This document shows positions 1-7,729 of a stretch of 64,000 nucleotides of DNA, piece by piece. The DNA is from Stackebrandtia endophytica. Its GTDB lineage: Bacteria; Actinomycetota; Actinomycetes; Mycobacteriales; Micromonosporaceae. The stretch lies in NCBI RefSeq assembly GCF_006716355.1, contig NZ_VFOW01000001.1, forward strand, positions 4,216,001 through 4,280,000. The letters are read 5' to 3'. The notes below the pieces were generated by a model that had not been told where the DNA came from, ran no database searches, and saw only the letters and a program-made list of their open reading frames with translations. The translations under genes were made by a program, and so were the position numbers. Position 1 is the stretch's first letter. Each line of letters begins with the position of its first letter.

Positions 1-2031
1 GGGAGAGAGTTCGTCGGCGCGTCGCAGGTCGGCCAGCGCGTATTCACCCCGGCCCAGGTCGATCGCGACGATCGCGCGGTTGAACCGGATCTCGGCGTTG
101 TCGGGGTCGAGGAGCACCGCGGTGTTGAGGTCGGCGAAGGCACTGAGCAGATCAGACTGTTCGTAGTGGAGTGTCGCCCGTGCCGAGAGCGCGCCGATGA
201 GGTCGGGTTGCCGTCGCAGCGCGGTGTCGTAGGAGGCCATGGCGTCGTCGGTTCGGCCGTCGGCTTGGGCGAGGTTGCCGGCCAGTACGTGCAGTTCGGC
301 GCGGTCGCCGTCCTGGTCGAGTCCGGCGGCGATGTCGGCGCCGGCGGCGATGTCGTCTCCCAACTCCAGCAGCAGTTCCGCCCGGTTCACGTAGGCATCC
401 ACATTGGTCGGGTCGAGGGCGATGGCCTCGGTGAGGTCGGCCAGCGCCCCGGCACTGTCGCCGATGCCGGCCTTGGTGACCGCCCGGTTGAAGTACGCCT
501 CCGGGAACGGCGGGGACAGTCGGATGGCCTCGTCGTAGTCGCGTAGCGCGGCCCGGTCCTCGCCGAGTCGACGCAGCAGTGCGGCCCGATCGAAGTGGTA
601 CTCCGGATAGTTGGGGTCGAGTTCGATGACCGTGTTGTAGTCCTCCAACGCCTCCTCGACGCGTTTGAGACCCGCCAACACCTGCGCCCGGTTGTATCGC
701 AGCACCGAGCGGTGCAGTCGGTGCTGGTCGGCGTCCAACGCGCTGTCGAGGCGGCTGAGACCGTCCTCGACCAGTTCCAGGGCCCGCTTCGGGTCGCCCA
801 GGTGCAGTTCGATCAGGGCGAGACCGTTGCGGTAGAACGCCGAGTGGAACGCCCGCGAGGCCTCGTTCGGGTCGAGTGAGGCGATCGCGATGGCCTGGTT
901 GATCCAGGCTTTGGCGACCCGGTGGTTGCGGGAGTCCTCCTCGTGATGCCGGGTGTACAGCATCGCGGTGGCGTAGGCAGCCTGCTGATGGACGGCGGGG
1001 GAGATGCTGGTGGCGCGGGCTTCGTTGTAGAGCTCTTCGGATTCGTCGGCGCGTGCCAGTGCCGCCAGCGAGGTGGTCATCTTGGTCGTGAACGCCCACC
1101 ACTGTTCGGGGTTGTCGGTGGCGGTGACGAACCGTCGGCCGCGTTTCCCCAGATCGACGGTGGCGTCGTAGAACCCGGCGTCGATGCAGTGGTCCAGTGC
1201 GGTGCGCAACGCGGTCACGCCGGCCCCTTCGGGGTCGCTGCCGTGTTCACGATGGAACGGGATGGCGCCCAATCGGTGGTTGATGTCCGCGTCGGTCAGT
1301 TCGTCGGCGCGTTCGTCGTGCCAGCGACGCCGGGTCGCCTCGTCGGTGGCCTGGTATGCCTCGACCAGGCCGGGGGTGTCGGCGATGCCGTCGGACCACA
1401 CCCAGTCGCGGGCGTCGGGGGTGGGCGCGGTGGCGGTGTCCTCGTCGATGTCGATGCGGTGGGCGTGCCGGAACAGTGCGGCGGGCAGGGTTTCGGGCAT
1501 CGGGGTGACCGGTTCGGTCAGTTCGTCGTATCCGGTGCACACCACCAGTCGGATCCGGGCCGGGTCGAGGCGACGCAGCAGTACCGCGATGAGTTCGGCG
1601 TCGCAGGCGTCGGCGTGGTGGGCGTCGCGGATGATCAGGCTGGCCGGGGCCGACTGTGACCGTTGAGTCAGGAACGCGGTCATGCCGTGCGCCAGGCGCA
1701 GTGTCCGCAGCCGCGAGTAGAAGCGGGTGCGTTCGGTGGGGACGGCCAGCGACGTCAGGGTCTCCTTGGTGGCCTCGATGTGGCGGCGCAGGCTCGGAGC
1801 CATCGTCAGCAGGGTCACCTCGTGTAGGCGCACCACCTCCGCGTCGGTGTCCATCGTGTCCGGTACGAGGCGGCGGGCGAGTTCACCGCCGAAGGTGTAG
1901 GGGCCGCGCAGGCGCCGGTGGGCGCTGATGGGTTCGGCGGTCATGGTCTCGGGCAGGTGGCGTCCGATCAGCGCGGCGGCTAGCTGCTCACGGTGGTGCA
2001 ACCGGAACCAGAGGTGTGATGGAGCGGTCAT
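1..2031 (-). CDS. TPR protein with AAA-like N-terminal part (partial)
   Basis: The reading frame stays open from an ATG at 2031 to the left edge, giving about 677 visible residues with no stop. From roughly residue 340 onward it contains at least five tetratricopeptide units, recognisable by repeated A-x-x-D-x-x-x-A-I-x-L-x-P patterns ending in phrases such as AIRLSPPFPEAYFNRA and AIALDPTNVDAYVNRA. The N-terminal third has a Walker B-like strand (SLIIRDAHHAD) similar to STAND/LuxR-type ATPases, but I see no P-loop in the visible part, so it may be a degenerate nucleotide-binding domain. The start lies 13 bases after the stop of the M50 protease gene, so the two are probably co-transcribed with the small-peptide cassette. 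A scaffold or peptide-recognition role is inference. The C-terminus is outside the window. Confidence 0.8.
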   Translation of the reverse strand, partial: MTAPSHLWFRLHHREQLAAALIGRHLPETMTAEPISAHRRLRGPYTFGGELARRLVPDTMDTDAEVVRLHEVTLLTMAPSLRRHIEATKETLTSLAVPTERTRFYSRLRTLRLAHGMTAFLTQRSQSAPASLIIRDAHHADACDAELIAVLLRRLDPARIRLVVCTGYDELTEPVTPMPETLPAALFRHAHRIDIDEDTATAPTPDARDWVWSDGIADTPGLVEAYQATDEATRRRWHDERADELTDADINHRLGAIPFHREHGSDPEGAGVTALRTALDHCIDAGFYDATVDLGKRGRRFVTATDNPEQWWAFTTKMTTSLAALARADESEELYNEARATSISPAVHQQAAYATAMLYTRHHEEDSRNHRVAKAWINQAIAIASLDPNEASRAFHSAFYRNGLALIELHLGDPKRALELVEDGLSRLDSALDADQHRLHRSVLRYNRAQVLAGLKRVEEALEDYNTVIELDPNYPEYHFDRAALLRRLGEDRAALRDYDEAIRLSPPFPEAYFNRAVTKAGIGDSAGALADLTEAIALDPTNVDAYVNRAELLLELGDDIAAGADIAAGLDQDGDRAELHVLAGNLAQADGRTDDAMASYDTALRRQPDLIGALSARATLHYEQSDLLSAFADLNTAVLLDPDNAEIRFNRAIVAIDLGRGEYALADLRRADELSP

Positions 2032-2044
2032 CGGGTACCTGCTT

Positions 2045-3217
2045 TCAGTTGGGGGAACGGTTGAGGCGGCGTTCACGGATGCCGAGCAGACCGGCGACGA
2101 CGAACTGCCCGATGACGAGGACCGCGACGACGAGGCTGTCGATCACCATGGGCACGGGGGCGCTCTGGCTGATGCGGGTGACGACTTCGACGGTCACGAA
2201 CACCAGGCTGGGAACCACGACGTAGCCGACGCTGAAGATCATGGCCGCGTATCCCAGCAGCAGCAGCCACGAGTACCACCGGGCCGCTTTGCGGTCGACC
2301 TCGGCGGCGGGAAGGGGTTCGGGCACGGTGCGGCCGAACAGTCGACGGATTCGGCGTTGCAGCAGGTCTCGTGAGGTGGCGTGCAGGTTCTTGCATCCCA
2401 GGACGGTCACCACGAGGTAGTACAGGTCGGTGCGCAGGAAGAAGTAGCACTGCCACAGCATCCGCATGACCGTTCCCAGTGCCAGGGCCATCGCGACGCC
2501 GGCGACGAGGCCACCGGCCCAGGCGGCCAGGCATATCAGGACGGCGGTGGCCAGCAGGTCGGACATCATTCCGGCCAGGATCGGTAGGTAGCGTTTCGTG
2601 CGGGGAACGCTGACCAGTCCATCCATTGAGGTCTCGAAGACGATGAAGTAGAAGCGGCGACTGACTCGTAGCCGCGACTTCAGGCCCAGGCGGCGGCCGG
2701 CCAGTGCGTGGGCGAACTCGTGCAGGAACAGGAACGGGAACTGGCCGAGGAACAGGGTCAGCATCACCACGATCAGTGACGGCGTGTAGAACGCGTGTGA
2801 GTAGTGGGGGATCAGGTCGGGTCGTTGAGTGAGGATCACGATCATCGCGACCACGGCGACGGTGAACGGAATCAGCGACCAGCGGGAGAAGACGGCCGCC
2901 CCGAGTCGTTGCCAGCGCACCGTCGGTGCGGCCACCACCTCGGCGGGGTCGTCGGCGATGAAGCCGAGTTCGTTGAGGGTGTCCAGGAAGTCCGTCATGT
3001 CGACGGTCTCGCCGTAGGTGGAGTGGTACCACCGGGCGGCCTGGTCCGGGGTGTCGCCGTCGACGAGTCGACGCAGCAGGGCCGCGCCGTCGCTGGGCAG
3101 GTGCACGTAGTCGTCGATGTCCGGTCGCCCGACGGTGACCTCGTCGCCCTCATCCAGAAAGGTCAGATGGTGGAACACGACCGGCTGGGCCGTCACGGTC
3201 GAATCTGTTGTGGACAT
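2045..3217 (-). CDS. M50-family membrane metalloprotease with PqqD-like domain
   Basis: A 390-residue protein. Residues about 14-90 resemble PqqD/RRE peptide-binding domains (pattern L-P-S-D-G-A-A-L-L-R-R-L-x-D-G, then helices ending in LNELGFI). From about residue 112 come at least six hydrophobic segments. The zinc site is HEFAH at 166-170, and D264 in the segment LRTDLYY is a likely third ligand, as in site-2-type M50 enzymes. ATG 3217 is preferred over an upstream in-frame start at 3280 because GGGAG lies 8 bases before it and the PqqD-like part follows at once. Fusion of a leader-binding domain to a membrane protease, directly downstream of eight tandem small-peptide genes, points to leader recognition and cleavage of those peptides. 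That substrate assignment is inferred; the protease family is clear from the motifs. Confidence 0.88.
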   Translation of the reverse strand: MSTTDSTVTAQPVVFHHLTFLDEGDEVTVGRPDIDDYVHLPSDGAALLRRLVDGDTPDQAARWYHSTYGETVDMTDFLDTLNELGFIADDPAEVVAAPTVRWQRLGAAVFSRWSLIPFTVAVVAMIVILTQRPDLIPHYSHAFYTPSLIVVMLTLFLGQFPFLFLHEFAHALAGRRLGLKSRLRVSRRFYFIVFETSMDGLVSVPRTKRYLPILAGMMSDLLATAVLICLAAWAGGLVAGVAMALALGTVMRMLWQCYFFLRTDLYYLVVTVLGCKNLHATSRDLLQRRIRRLFGRTVPEPLPAAEVDRKAARWYSWLLLLGYAAMIFSVGYVVVPSLVFVTVEVVTRISQSAPVPMVIDSLVVAVLVIGQFVVAGLLGIRERRLNRSPN

Positions 3218-3248
3218 GGGTTGGCTCCCGGGGCGGTAGGGGTGCGGG

Positions 3249-3372
3249 CCGTCGGGTGGGTGGGTTGGATGCCGACCCACCCGACGGTTGGCCGGGGGGA
3301 CACCACCGAGGTGGTATCCCCCCGGTGTGGCCGTGGTCGTCGCCGGACGAACTCCACGGTGGTCCGGCGACG
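3249..3372 (-). promoter_or_regulatory. three consecutive strong hairpins between peptide cassette and protease gene
   Basis: Three inverted repeats follow one another. The first is a perfect 13-bp stem (3249-3261 with 3275-3287). The second spans 3294-3323, with 6-bp and 5-bp stems separated by a mismatch. The third is a perfect 11-bp stem (3338-3348 with 3362-3372). None is followed by a clear T-run on the minus strand, so they look less like classical intrinsic terminators than like attenuating or RNA-stabilising structures. They would let the peptide genes be made in excess over the protease and TPR genes. That function is inferred; the stems are seen directly. Confidence 0.6.
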
Positions 3373-3435
3373 GCCTCGGGCCGAGGGTGTGCGGTGGTTG
3401 TCCACGAATGGAGCCACCGCGCCCGCGATGGTCGG

Positions 3436-3543
3436 CTAGCGGGCCATGATCGGGGCGGTACCGCCGCAGTCGCCGCCGTACAGCGGCTGCGCGGCGCTGG
3501 TGAGACGCACGGTCTCGGTCTTGCGAATCGCGATCTTCTTCAC
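3436..3543 (-). CDS. small peptide precursor 8 of the tandem cassette
   Basis: A 35-residue peptide from a GTG start with AGGAG 10 bases upstream. It begins with the cassette-wide segment KKIAIRKTETVRLTSAAQ, then PLYGGDC, with tail GGTAPIMAR. It is the only canonical copy with glycine at position 23. It is last in transcription order and is followed by three hairpins before the M50 protease gene. Function is unknown; a RiPP-like precursor is the best guess. Confidence 0.8.
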   Translation of the reverse strand: MKKIAIRKTETVRLTSAAQPLYGGDCGGTAPIMAR

Positions 3544-3575
3544 GAGAAGGCTCCTATGCGAGATGTCGGGTTGGA

Positions 3576-3695
3576 TTAGGCGAGGACGAGCTCGGCGCCG
3601 CCACCGCCACCGCCGCCGCAGTCGCCGGCGTACAGCGGCTGGGCGGCGCTGGTGAGGCGGACGGTCTCGGTCTTGCGGATCTGGATCTTCTTCAT
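3576..3695 (-). CDS. small peptide precursor 7 of the tandem cassette
   Basis: A 39-residue peptide, the longest in the set, with ATG start and AGGAG upstream. The conserved N-terminal half ends in PLYAGDC. The tail is seven glycines followed by AELVLA. Position 5 is Q. The ending resembles that of the divergent copy at 3878-3979 (GGELALA), so tails appear to be exchanged between copies. Confidence 0.82.
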   Translation of the reverse strand: MKKIQIRKTETVRLTSAAQPLYAGDCGGGGGGGAELVLA

Positions 3696-3728
3696 GATGT
3701 GACTCCTGTATGGAATATCGGGTGGAAA

Positions 3729-3836
3729 CTAGGCGGGGCGGATGACCACGCCACCGCCGCAGTCGCCGGCGTACAGCGGCTGGGCGGCGCTGGTGAGACG
3801 CACGGTCTCGGTCTTGCGAATCGCGATCTTCTTCAT
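3729..3836 (-). CDS. small peptide precursor 6 of the tandem cassette
   Basis: A 35-residue peptide with ATG start and GGAG upstream. It has the conserved KKIAIRKTETVRLTSAAQ half, PLYAGDC, and tail GGGVVIRPA. The frame is open further upstream, but the shared start position and ribosome-binding site across all copies fix the start here. Confidence 0.82.
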   Translation of the reverse strand: MKKIAIRKTETVRLTSAAQPLYAGDCGGGVVIRPA

Positions 3837-3877
3837 GAGCGACTCCAATATGGAATTGACATGGACGGGAAGGGGCG

Positions 3878-3979
3878 TTACGCGAGGGCGAGCTCGCCGC
3901 CGCAGTCCCCGGCGTACAGCGGTCGGACGGTGCCGGTGAGGTTCCACGTTCCGCCGCCTCCTTCGTCCATGACGTCCAT
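3878..3979 (-). CDS. divergent small peptide precursor 5 of the tandem cassette
   Basis: A 33-residue peptide from ATG 3979. Its first 18 residues differ from all neighbours and include GGGG and a tryptophan. Counted from this start, T11, L14, T15, P20, L21, Y22, G24 and C26 match the canonical copies exactly, followed by a GGELALA tail. That register supports the start despite a weak ribosome-binding site; a second in-frame ATG lies at 3970. It is preceded by the hairpin at 3990-4016. It may be a second precursor class or a decaying copy; retention of the shared residues favours the former. Confidence 0.65.
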   Translation of the reverse strand: MDVMDEGGGGTWNLTGTVRPLYAGDCGGELALA

Positions 3980-3989
3980 GTGGTGAGAC

Positions 3990-4016
3990 GAACCCCGCCG
4001 TGGTGAAGCGGGGTTC
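3990..4016 (-). promoter_or_regulatory. hairpin between precursors 4 and 5
   Basis: A perfect 9-bp stem (3990-3998 with 4008-4016) with a 9-base loop lies immediately after the stop codon of precursor 4. No T-run follows on the minus strand. It separates the first four precursors from the divergent fifth and may act as an RNA processing or attenuation point. Confidence 0.5.
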
Positions 4017-4020
4017 GGTG

Positions 4021-4134
4021 CTACAGCGCCATTCCCGGCAGGCTGGGGCTGGAGTCGCAGCCGCCGGCGTACAGCGGTTGGGCGGCGCTGGTCAGGCGGA
4101 CGGTCTCGGTCTTACGGACCTGGATCTTCTTCAT
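4021..4134 (-). CDS. small peptide precursor 4 of the tandem cassette
   Basis: A 37-residue peptide with ATG start and AGGAG upstream. The N-terminal half KKIQVRKTETVRLTSAAQ is followed by PLYAGGC and the tail DSSPSLPGMAL. Aspartate at position 25 of most copies is glycine here, and the aspartate appears after the cysteine instead. Confidence 0.82.
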   Translation of the reverse strand: MKKIQVRKTETVRLTSAAQPLYAGGCDSSPSLPGMAL

Positions 4135-4168
4135 GATCAACTCCTATGTGTCGTGACTTGCGGGGGCG

Positions 4169-4273
4169 TTAGGCGGGCAGGACCGGCGAGGAGCCGCAGT
4201 CACCCACATACAGCGGCTGGGCGGCGCTGGTGAGGCGGACGGTCTCGGTCTTGCGAATCGCGATCTTCTTCAC
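4169..4273 (-). CDS. small peptide precursor 3 of the tandem cassette
   Basis: A 34-residue peptide from a GTG start. It has the strongest ribosome-binding site of the set (AGGAGGTGACC). The conserved half KKIAIRKTETVRLTSAAQ is followed by PLYVGDC and tail GSSPVLPA. Confidence 0.82.
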   Translation of the reverse strand: MKKIAIRKTETVRLTSAAQPLYVGDCGSSPVLPA

Positions 4274-4316
4274 GGATGGTCACCTCCTCTCGGGAGTGCG
4301 AATCGGCGGTGGTCGA

Positions 4317-4418
4317 TCAGGCGAGTTCGATCGGCGCGTCGCAGCCGCCGGCGTACAGCGGTTGGGCGGCGCTGGTGAGACGGACGGTCTCGGTTTTGCG
4401 AACCTGGATCTTCTTCAC
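4317..4418 (-). CDS. small peptide precursor 2 of the tandem cassette
   Basis: A 33-residue peptide from a GTG start with AAGGGA upstream. The conserved half KKIQVRKTETVRLTSAAQ is followed by PLYAGGC and tail DAPIELA. Confidence 0.8.
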   Translation of the reverse strand: MKKIQVRKTETVRLTSAAQPLYAGGCDAPIELA

Positions 4419-4452
4419 GGCAATGTCCCTTACTGAGGTGATTGACGGCGTT

Positions 4453-4542
4453 CTACATCTCGGAGCAGGTCCCGACGTACAGCGGTTGGGCGGCGCTGGT
4501 GAGACGGACGGTCTCGGTCTTACGAACCTGGATCTTCTTCAT
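4453..4542 (-). CDS. small peptide precursor 1 of the tandem cassette
   Basis: A 29-residue peptide, the shortest and first in transcription order, with ATG start and AAGGGAAG upstream. The conserved half is followed by PLYVGTC and only SEM. The very short tail shows that anything made from this copy must be small or must include part of the conserved half. Confidence 0.8.
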   Translation of the reverse strand: MKKIQVRKTETVRLTSAAQPLYVGTCSEM

Positions 4543-4826
4543 CGCGGCTTCCCTTCGTATGAACGGATACGACCTCGGCGGCGCCGATCGTCAATCGCAC
4601 GAACCGAAGTGGTGATCACAGTGTGTCGACACTCGTCCTCGATTGGCCTTCGTCTCATCCTCGATACGTTCTCGCCGGGCGATCAGTGATTGATCACGAC
4701 GCGGAATGGCTGGACGGATGCGAAACCAGCGCCGATTGTCTGACGTACCGAGCTGGTCACGGGGGGTAGAAAGAAATGGCCCCCGCCCGATGACTCCGTC
4801 GAGTCCAACCACGAACTGAGGCGACA
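4543..4826. promoter_or_regulatory. divergent promoter region between peptide cassette and SARP regulator
   Basis: This 284-bp non-coding stretch separates the leftward peptide cassette from the rightward SARP gene. It contains a palindrome TGTCGACA near 4627 and several TGATCA-like half-sites around 4614 and 4690. Promoters for both directions should lie here, and it is the natural place for the SARP protein to bind. I cannot define the boxes with confidence. Confidence 0.5.
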
Positions 4827-7697
4827 ATGGACTTTCATGTGCTTGGCAATGTGGAGGTTTGGAACAACGGTCCGGTCGCCTTGCCCGGGAGGCGAGTTCG
4901 CGCCCTGCTCGCCCTATTACTGCTCAACCACGGTCGAACGGTCTCGGTGAACCGCATTTGCGAGTCACTGTGGACCGATCCGCCGCCGACAGCGGTTCGC
5001 CAGGTGCAGCACTGTGTGTCGTTGCTGCGCAAGGCGTTGGCGGACTCGGCGTCGCGTCTGATCACGGGTGCCTCCGGGTACCAGCTGGACCTGGCACCCA
5101 GCGACTCAGCCGATGTCGTCGAGTTCGAGAACCTGGTCTCGCAGGCTCGCGCGTCGGCAGACACCGACCCCGCCACCGCGGTCTCCCATTGGCGAGCGGC
5201 ATTGGCCCTGTGGCGTGGAAACGCCCTCGCCGACGTCTGCCACGCCGAGTTGACCACCCGTGCCGCCTATTTGGATGAACAACGCGTGGTGGCCACCGAG
5301 GAGTGTCTCGCCACTCGGCTGGAGCTGGGCCACTACCGCGAGGCCATCGCTGAACTGGTGTCGTTGACCAGGCAGTTTCCGTTGCGTGAACGACCCGCCG
5401 AGTTGTTGATGCAGGCGCTTCGTTCCTGCGGTCGCCGGATCGAGGCGATCGACCACTATCAACTGTTCCGAACCCGGTTGCGTGAGGAACTGGGACTGGA
5501 CCCCGGCGAGCGTCTCAACCGGTTGCATCGAGAACTGTTGCGGGGCGAGGATTCGCCGCGTCCGGTGCCGGCGGTGACGGGCCTCCCGGCCGGTCCGGTG
5601 CCGGCGGAGCTGCCCGCCGATCTGGTCAGTTTCACCGGGCGCAGCGACGTGTTGGACGCCTTGATCGAGCACATCGACGGCGGTGAGGGCCGCGTCGTGG
5701 TCGTACACGGCATCGCCGGGTGCGGGAAGACCTCCCTGGTGGTACGGCTGGCGCATTCGCTGGCGGCCCGCTTCGACGACGGCATGCTGTACGTCAACCT
5801 GCGAGCTCACGCGCCGGGCCGGGAACTGAGCCCGCATGCGGCGCTGTCCCAGTTGATGCGCAGCATCGGGGTGCATCCGGGATCGTTGCCTGGCCACACC
5901 GACGAGTTGGCCGGCCGGTTCCGCAGCACCGTCGCCGGTCGTCGACTGTTGATCGTCCTCGATGACGCCTACAGCGCCGAACAGATCCTGCCGCTGTTGC
6001 CGGGTACAGCCGAGTGCCTGGTGTTGATCACGGCTCGCAGTGAACTCCCCGGTCTCTTGAGCCGAACCGATGCACTGTCGCTTCCGTTGGGGCCGTTCGG
6101 TCCGCACGACTCGGTGCGGTTGTTGCGGTCGGTGATCGGTGACGCCACCTGTACCGCCGACGAGGATCTGTCCGCGTTGGCCCGGTTGTGTTCGGGGTTG
6201 CCCGTGGCGCTTCGGGTCGTGGGCGAAAGGTTGCGGCGGGATCGGCGGTTGACCGTGACCGACCTGGTCGCCGAGCTGTCCGGGCCCCGCAGGCTGGACC
6301 AGCTGCGGTTGCCCGGCGATGCGGGAGTGCGTGCGGCGTTCGACTCCTCCTACCGGGCGCTGCCCGATCGTCTGCAACGGTTGTGGCGACTGTTGGCGTA
6401 CGCGCCGGTCGACTCGGTGTCCGTCCACAGTGCGGCGAGTCTGACGTCGTGGCCGGAGTCGCAGGCCGACGCCGCCCTGGAGCAGTTGTCGACCGCGCAC
6501 CTGTTGGACGTGACCGAAACCGGCGGCTACCGCTTCCACGACCTGTTGCGCATGTACGCCACCGAACGCGCCACGGTCGAGGACACCCTCGCCGAACGCC
6601 GCGAAGCCGTGGCGCGGTTGCTGGACTGGTACGCCTCCCGCGCCGACGCGGCCTACCAGACGTTGAGCCCGGAGTTCCCGCCCATTCGGCGTCCGGTCGA
6701 ACGGTCGCGGCTGTTCGCGACGAAGGCGGCGGCGATGTCGTGGCTGCACGACGAGTCCACCAACCTGGTGATGTGCGGTCGCTACGCCGCGCGCCACTCA
6801 CTGCCGCACTGTTGGCAGTTGACGACCGGCATGACCAACTGGTGGGTCAACCGCGGCAACCGATCCGACTGGGTGGAGAACCTGTCGGCGGCGTTGTCCG
6901 CCGCGCAGTCGATCGGGGACCGCGAGGGGCAGTGGCGCATCAACCACGGCCTCGGGCTGGCGCACTACCTGTCGGCCAACTTCGCCGCGTCGCGCACGCA
7001 CTTCCGCAAGGCGATCTCGTTGACCCACCTGTTGGGGCGTCCCCGTGACGGATTGTGGAGCCATTCGATCCTGGCCGAACTGGAGCTCGACCACGGTCGA
7101 TACGCCGATGCCGCCCACACTCTGCGGCAGGCCATCGAGTTGTTGCCCTCCAACCGGAGGACACCTCGGCTGGAGGCCACCCTGTACCGGAACCTGGGCT
7201 ATCTCCACCTGAAGACGGATCGACCCACCGAGGCGATGGAACCGTTGCGTAAGGCCAACGTGCTGCTGTCGGGCATCAGCGCCGACGTCTGTCGATCCTA
7301 TGTGGAAATAGCGCTGGGGCAGGCGAACCAGGCGTTGCGGCGGCCCGTTCTCGCCGGCCGTCACCTGCGACAGGCGGTGCGACTGCTGGAGAACCACCAC
7401 GACCGCAAACTGCGCGGCAACGCGCACCTGAGGCTGGGGGCGTTCCTCGCCGAGTACGGTGATCCGGCCGAAGCCCGCGCGCACCTGGGGATCCTGCTGG
7501 AGCAACCCGAGACCCAGAACGCCGACCACGTCGCCGAGGCCCGGAAGATCCTGGCGTGGCTGGACCTCGACGACGCGTTAATGGTTCCCCTGAAACCACG
7601 ACCCGGTCACGGCGGTGCCGCACACCGCCGTGACCGCGCGTCGGGCGGCCGGAGGTTGTCACAGGTCTGCTGCACAATGGCGGCGACCACGGTGTGA
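4827..7697 (+). CDS. AfsR/SARP-family transcriptional regulator with NB-ARC and TPR domains
   Basis: A 956-residue protein. Residues about 1-95 are an OmpR-type winged helix as in SARPs, and about 100-245 form the bacterial transcriptional activator domain. A STAND/NB-ARC ATPase follows, with P-loop GIAGCGKT at 295-302 and a Walker B strand LLIVLDDAY. The last third is TPR-like helices. AfsR-type proteins activate secondary-metabolite genes, with the ATPase and TPR part sensing signals. Divergent placement next to the peptide cassette suggests it controls that locus and that its TPRs could sense a product; both points are inference. It contains two TTA codons (residue 31 and near the end), which in Streptomyces would place it under bldA control. 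The ATG start directly precedes the DNA-binding domain. Confidence 0.9.
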   Translation: MDFHVLGNVEVWNNGPVALPGRRVRALLALLLLNHGRTVSVNRICESLWTDPPPTAVRQVQHCVSLLRKALADSASRLITGASGYQLDLAPSDSADVVEFENLVSQARASADTDPATAVSHWRAALALWRGNALADVCHAELTTRAAYLDEQRVVATEECLATRLELGHYREAIAELVSLTRQFPLRERPAELLMQALRSCGRRIEAIDHYQLFRTRLREELGLDPGERLNRLHRELLRGEDSPRPVPAVTGLPAGPVPAELPADLVSFTGRSDVLDALIEHIDGGEGRVVVVHGIAGCGKTSLVVRLAHSLAARFDDGMLYVNLRAHAPGRELSPHAALSQLMRSIGVHPGSLPGHTDELAGRFRSTVAGRRLLIVLDDAYSAEQILPLLPGTAECLVLITARSELPGLLSRTDALSLPLGPFGPHDSVRLLRSVIGDATCTADEDLSALARLCSGLPVALRVVGERLRRDRRLTVTDLVAELSGPRRLDQLRLPGDAGVRAAFDSSYRALPDRLQRLWRLLAYAPVDSVSVHSAASLTSWPESQADAALEQLSTAHLLDVTETGGYRFHDLLRMYATERATVEDTLAERREAVARLLDWYASRADAAYQTLSPEFPPIRRPVERSRLFATKAAAMSWLHDESTNLVMCGRYAARHSLPHCWQLTTGMTNWWVNRGNRSDWVENLSAALSAAQSIGDREGQWRINHGLGLAHYLSANFAASRTHFRKAISLTHLLGRPRDGLWSHSILAELELDHGRYADAAHTLRQAIELLPSNRRTPRLEATLYRNLGYLHLKTDRPTEAMEPLRKANVLLSGISADVCRSYVEIALGQANQALRRPVLAGRHLRQAVRLLENHHDRKLRGNAHLRLGAFLAEYGDPAEARAHLGILLEQPETQNADHVAEARKILAWLDLDDALMVPLKPRPGHGGAAHRRDRASGGRRLSQVCCTMAATTV

Positions 7698-7729
7698 ACC
7701 CACGACCACCGGCCGACGAAGGAAACGAC

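Noticed and set aside
152-1102. Arginine- and proline-rich leftward frame at the left edge
   Set aside because: A different minus-strand frame over the same bases encodes clear TPR repeats and is open to the edge, so this one is a shadow.
3249-3372. Calling the hairpins after the peptide cassette intrinsic terminators
   Set aside because: None is followed by a T-run on the transcribed strand, so only a general regulatory role is claimed.
3436-4542. Reading the tandem peptides as lanthipeptide, sactipeptide or thiopeptide precursors
   Set aside because: Each has only one cysteine, Ser/Thr in the tails are few, and no matching modification enzyme is in view.
5106-6797. Long leftward open frame opposite the SARP gene
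   Set aside because: Composition is arginine/glutamine/glycine-rich with no recognisable fold, and the plus-strand frame has P-loop and SARP motifs.
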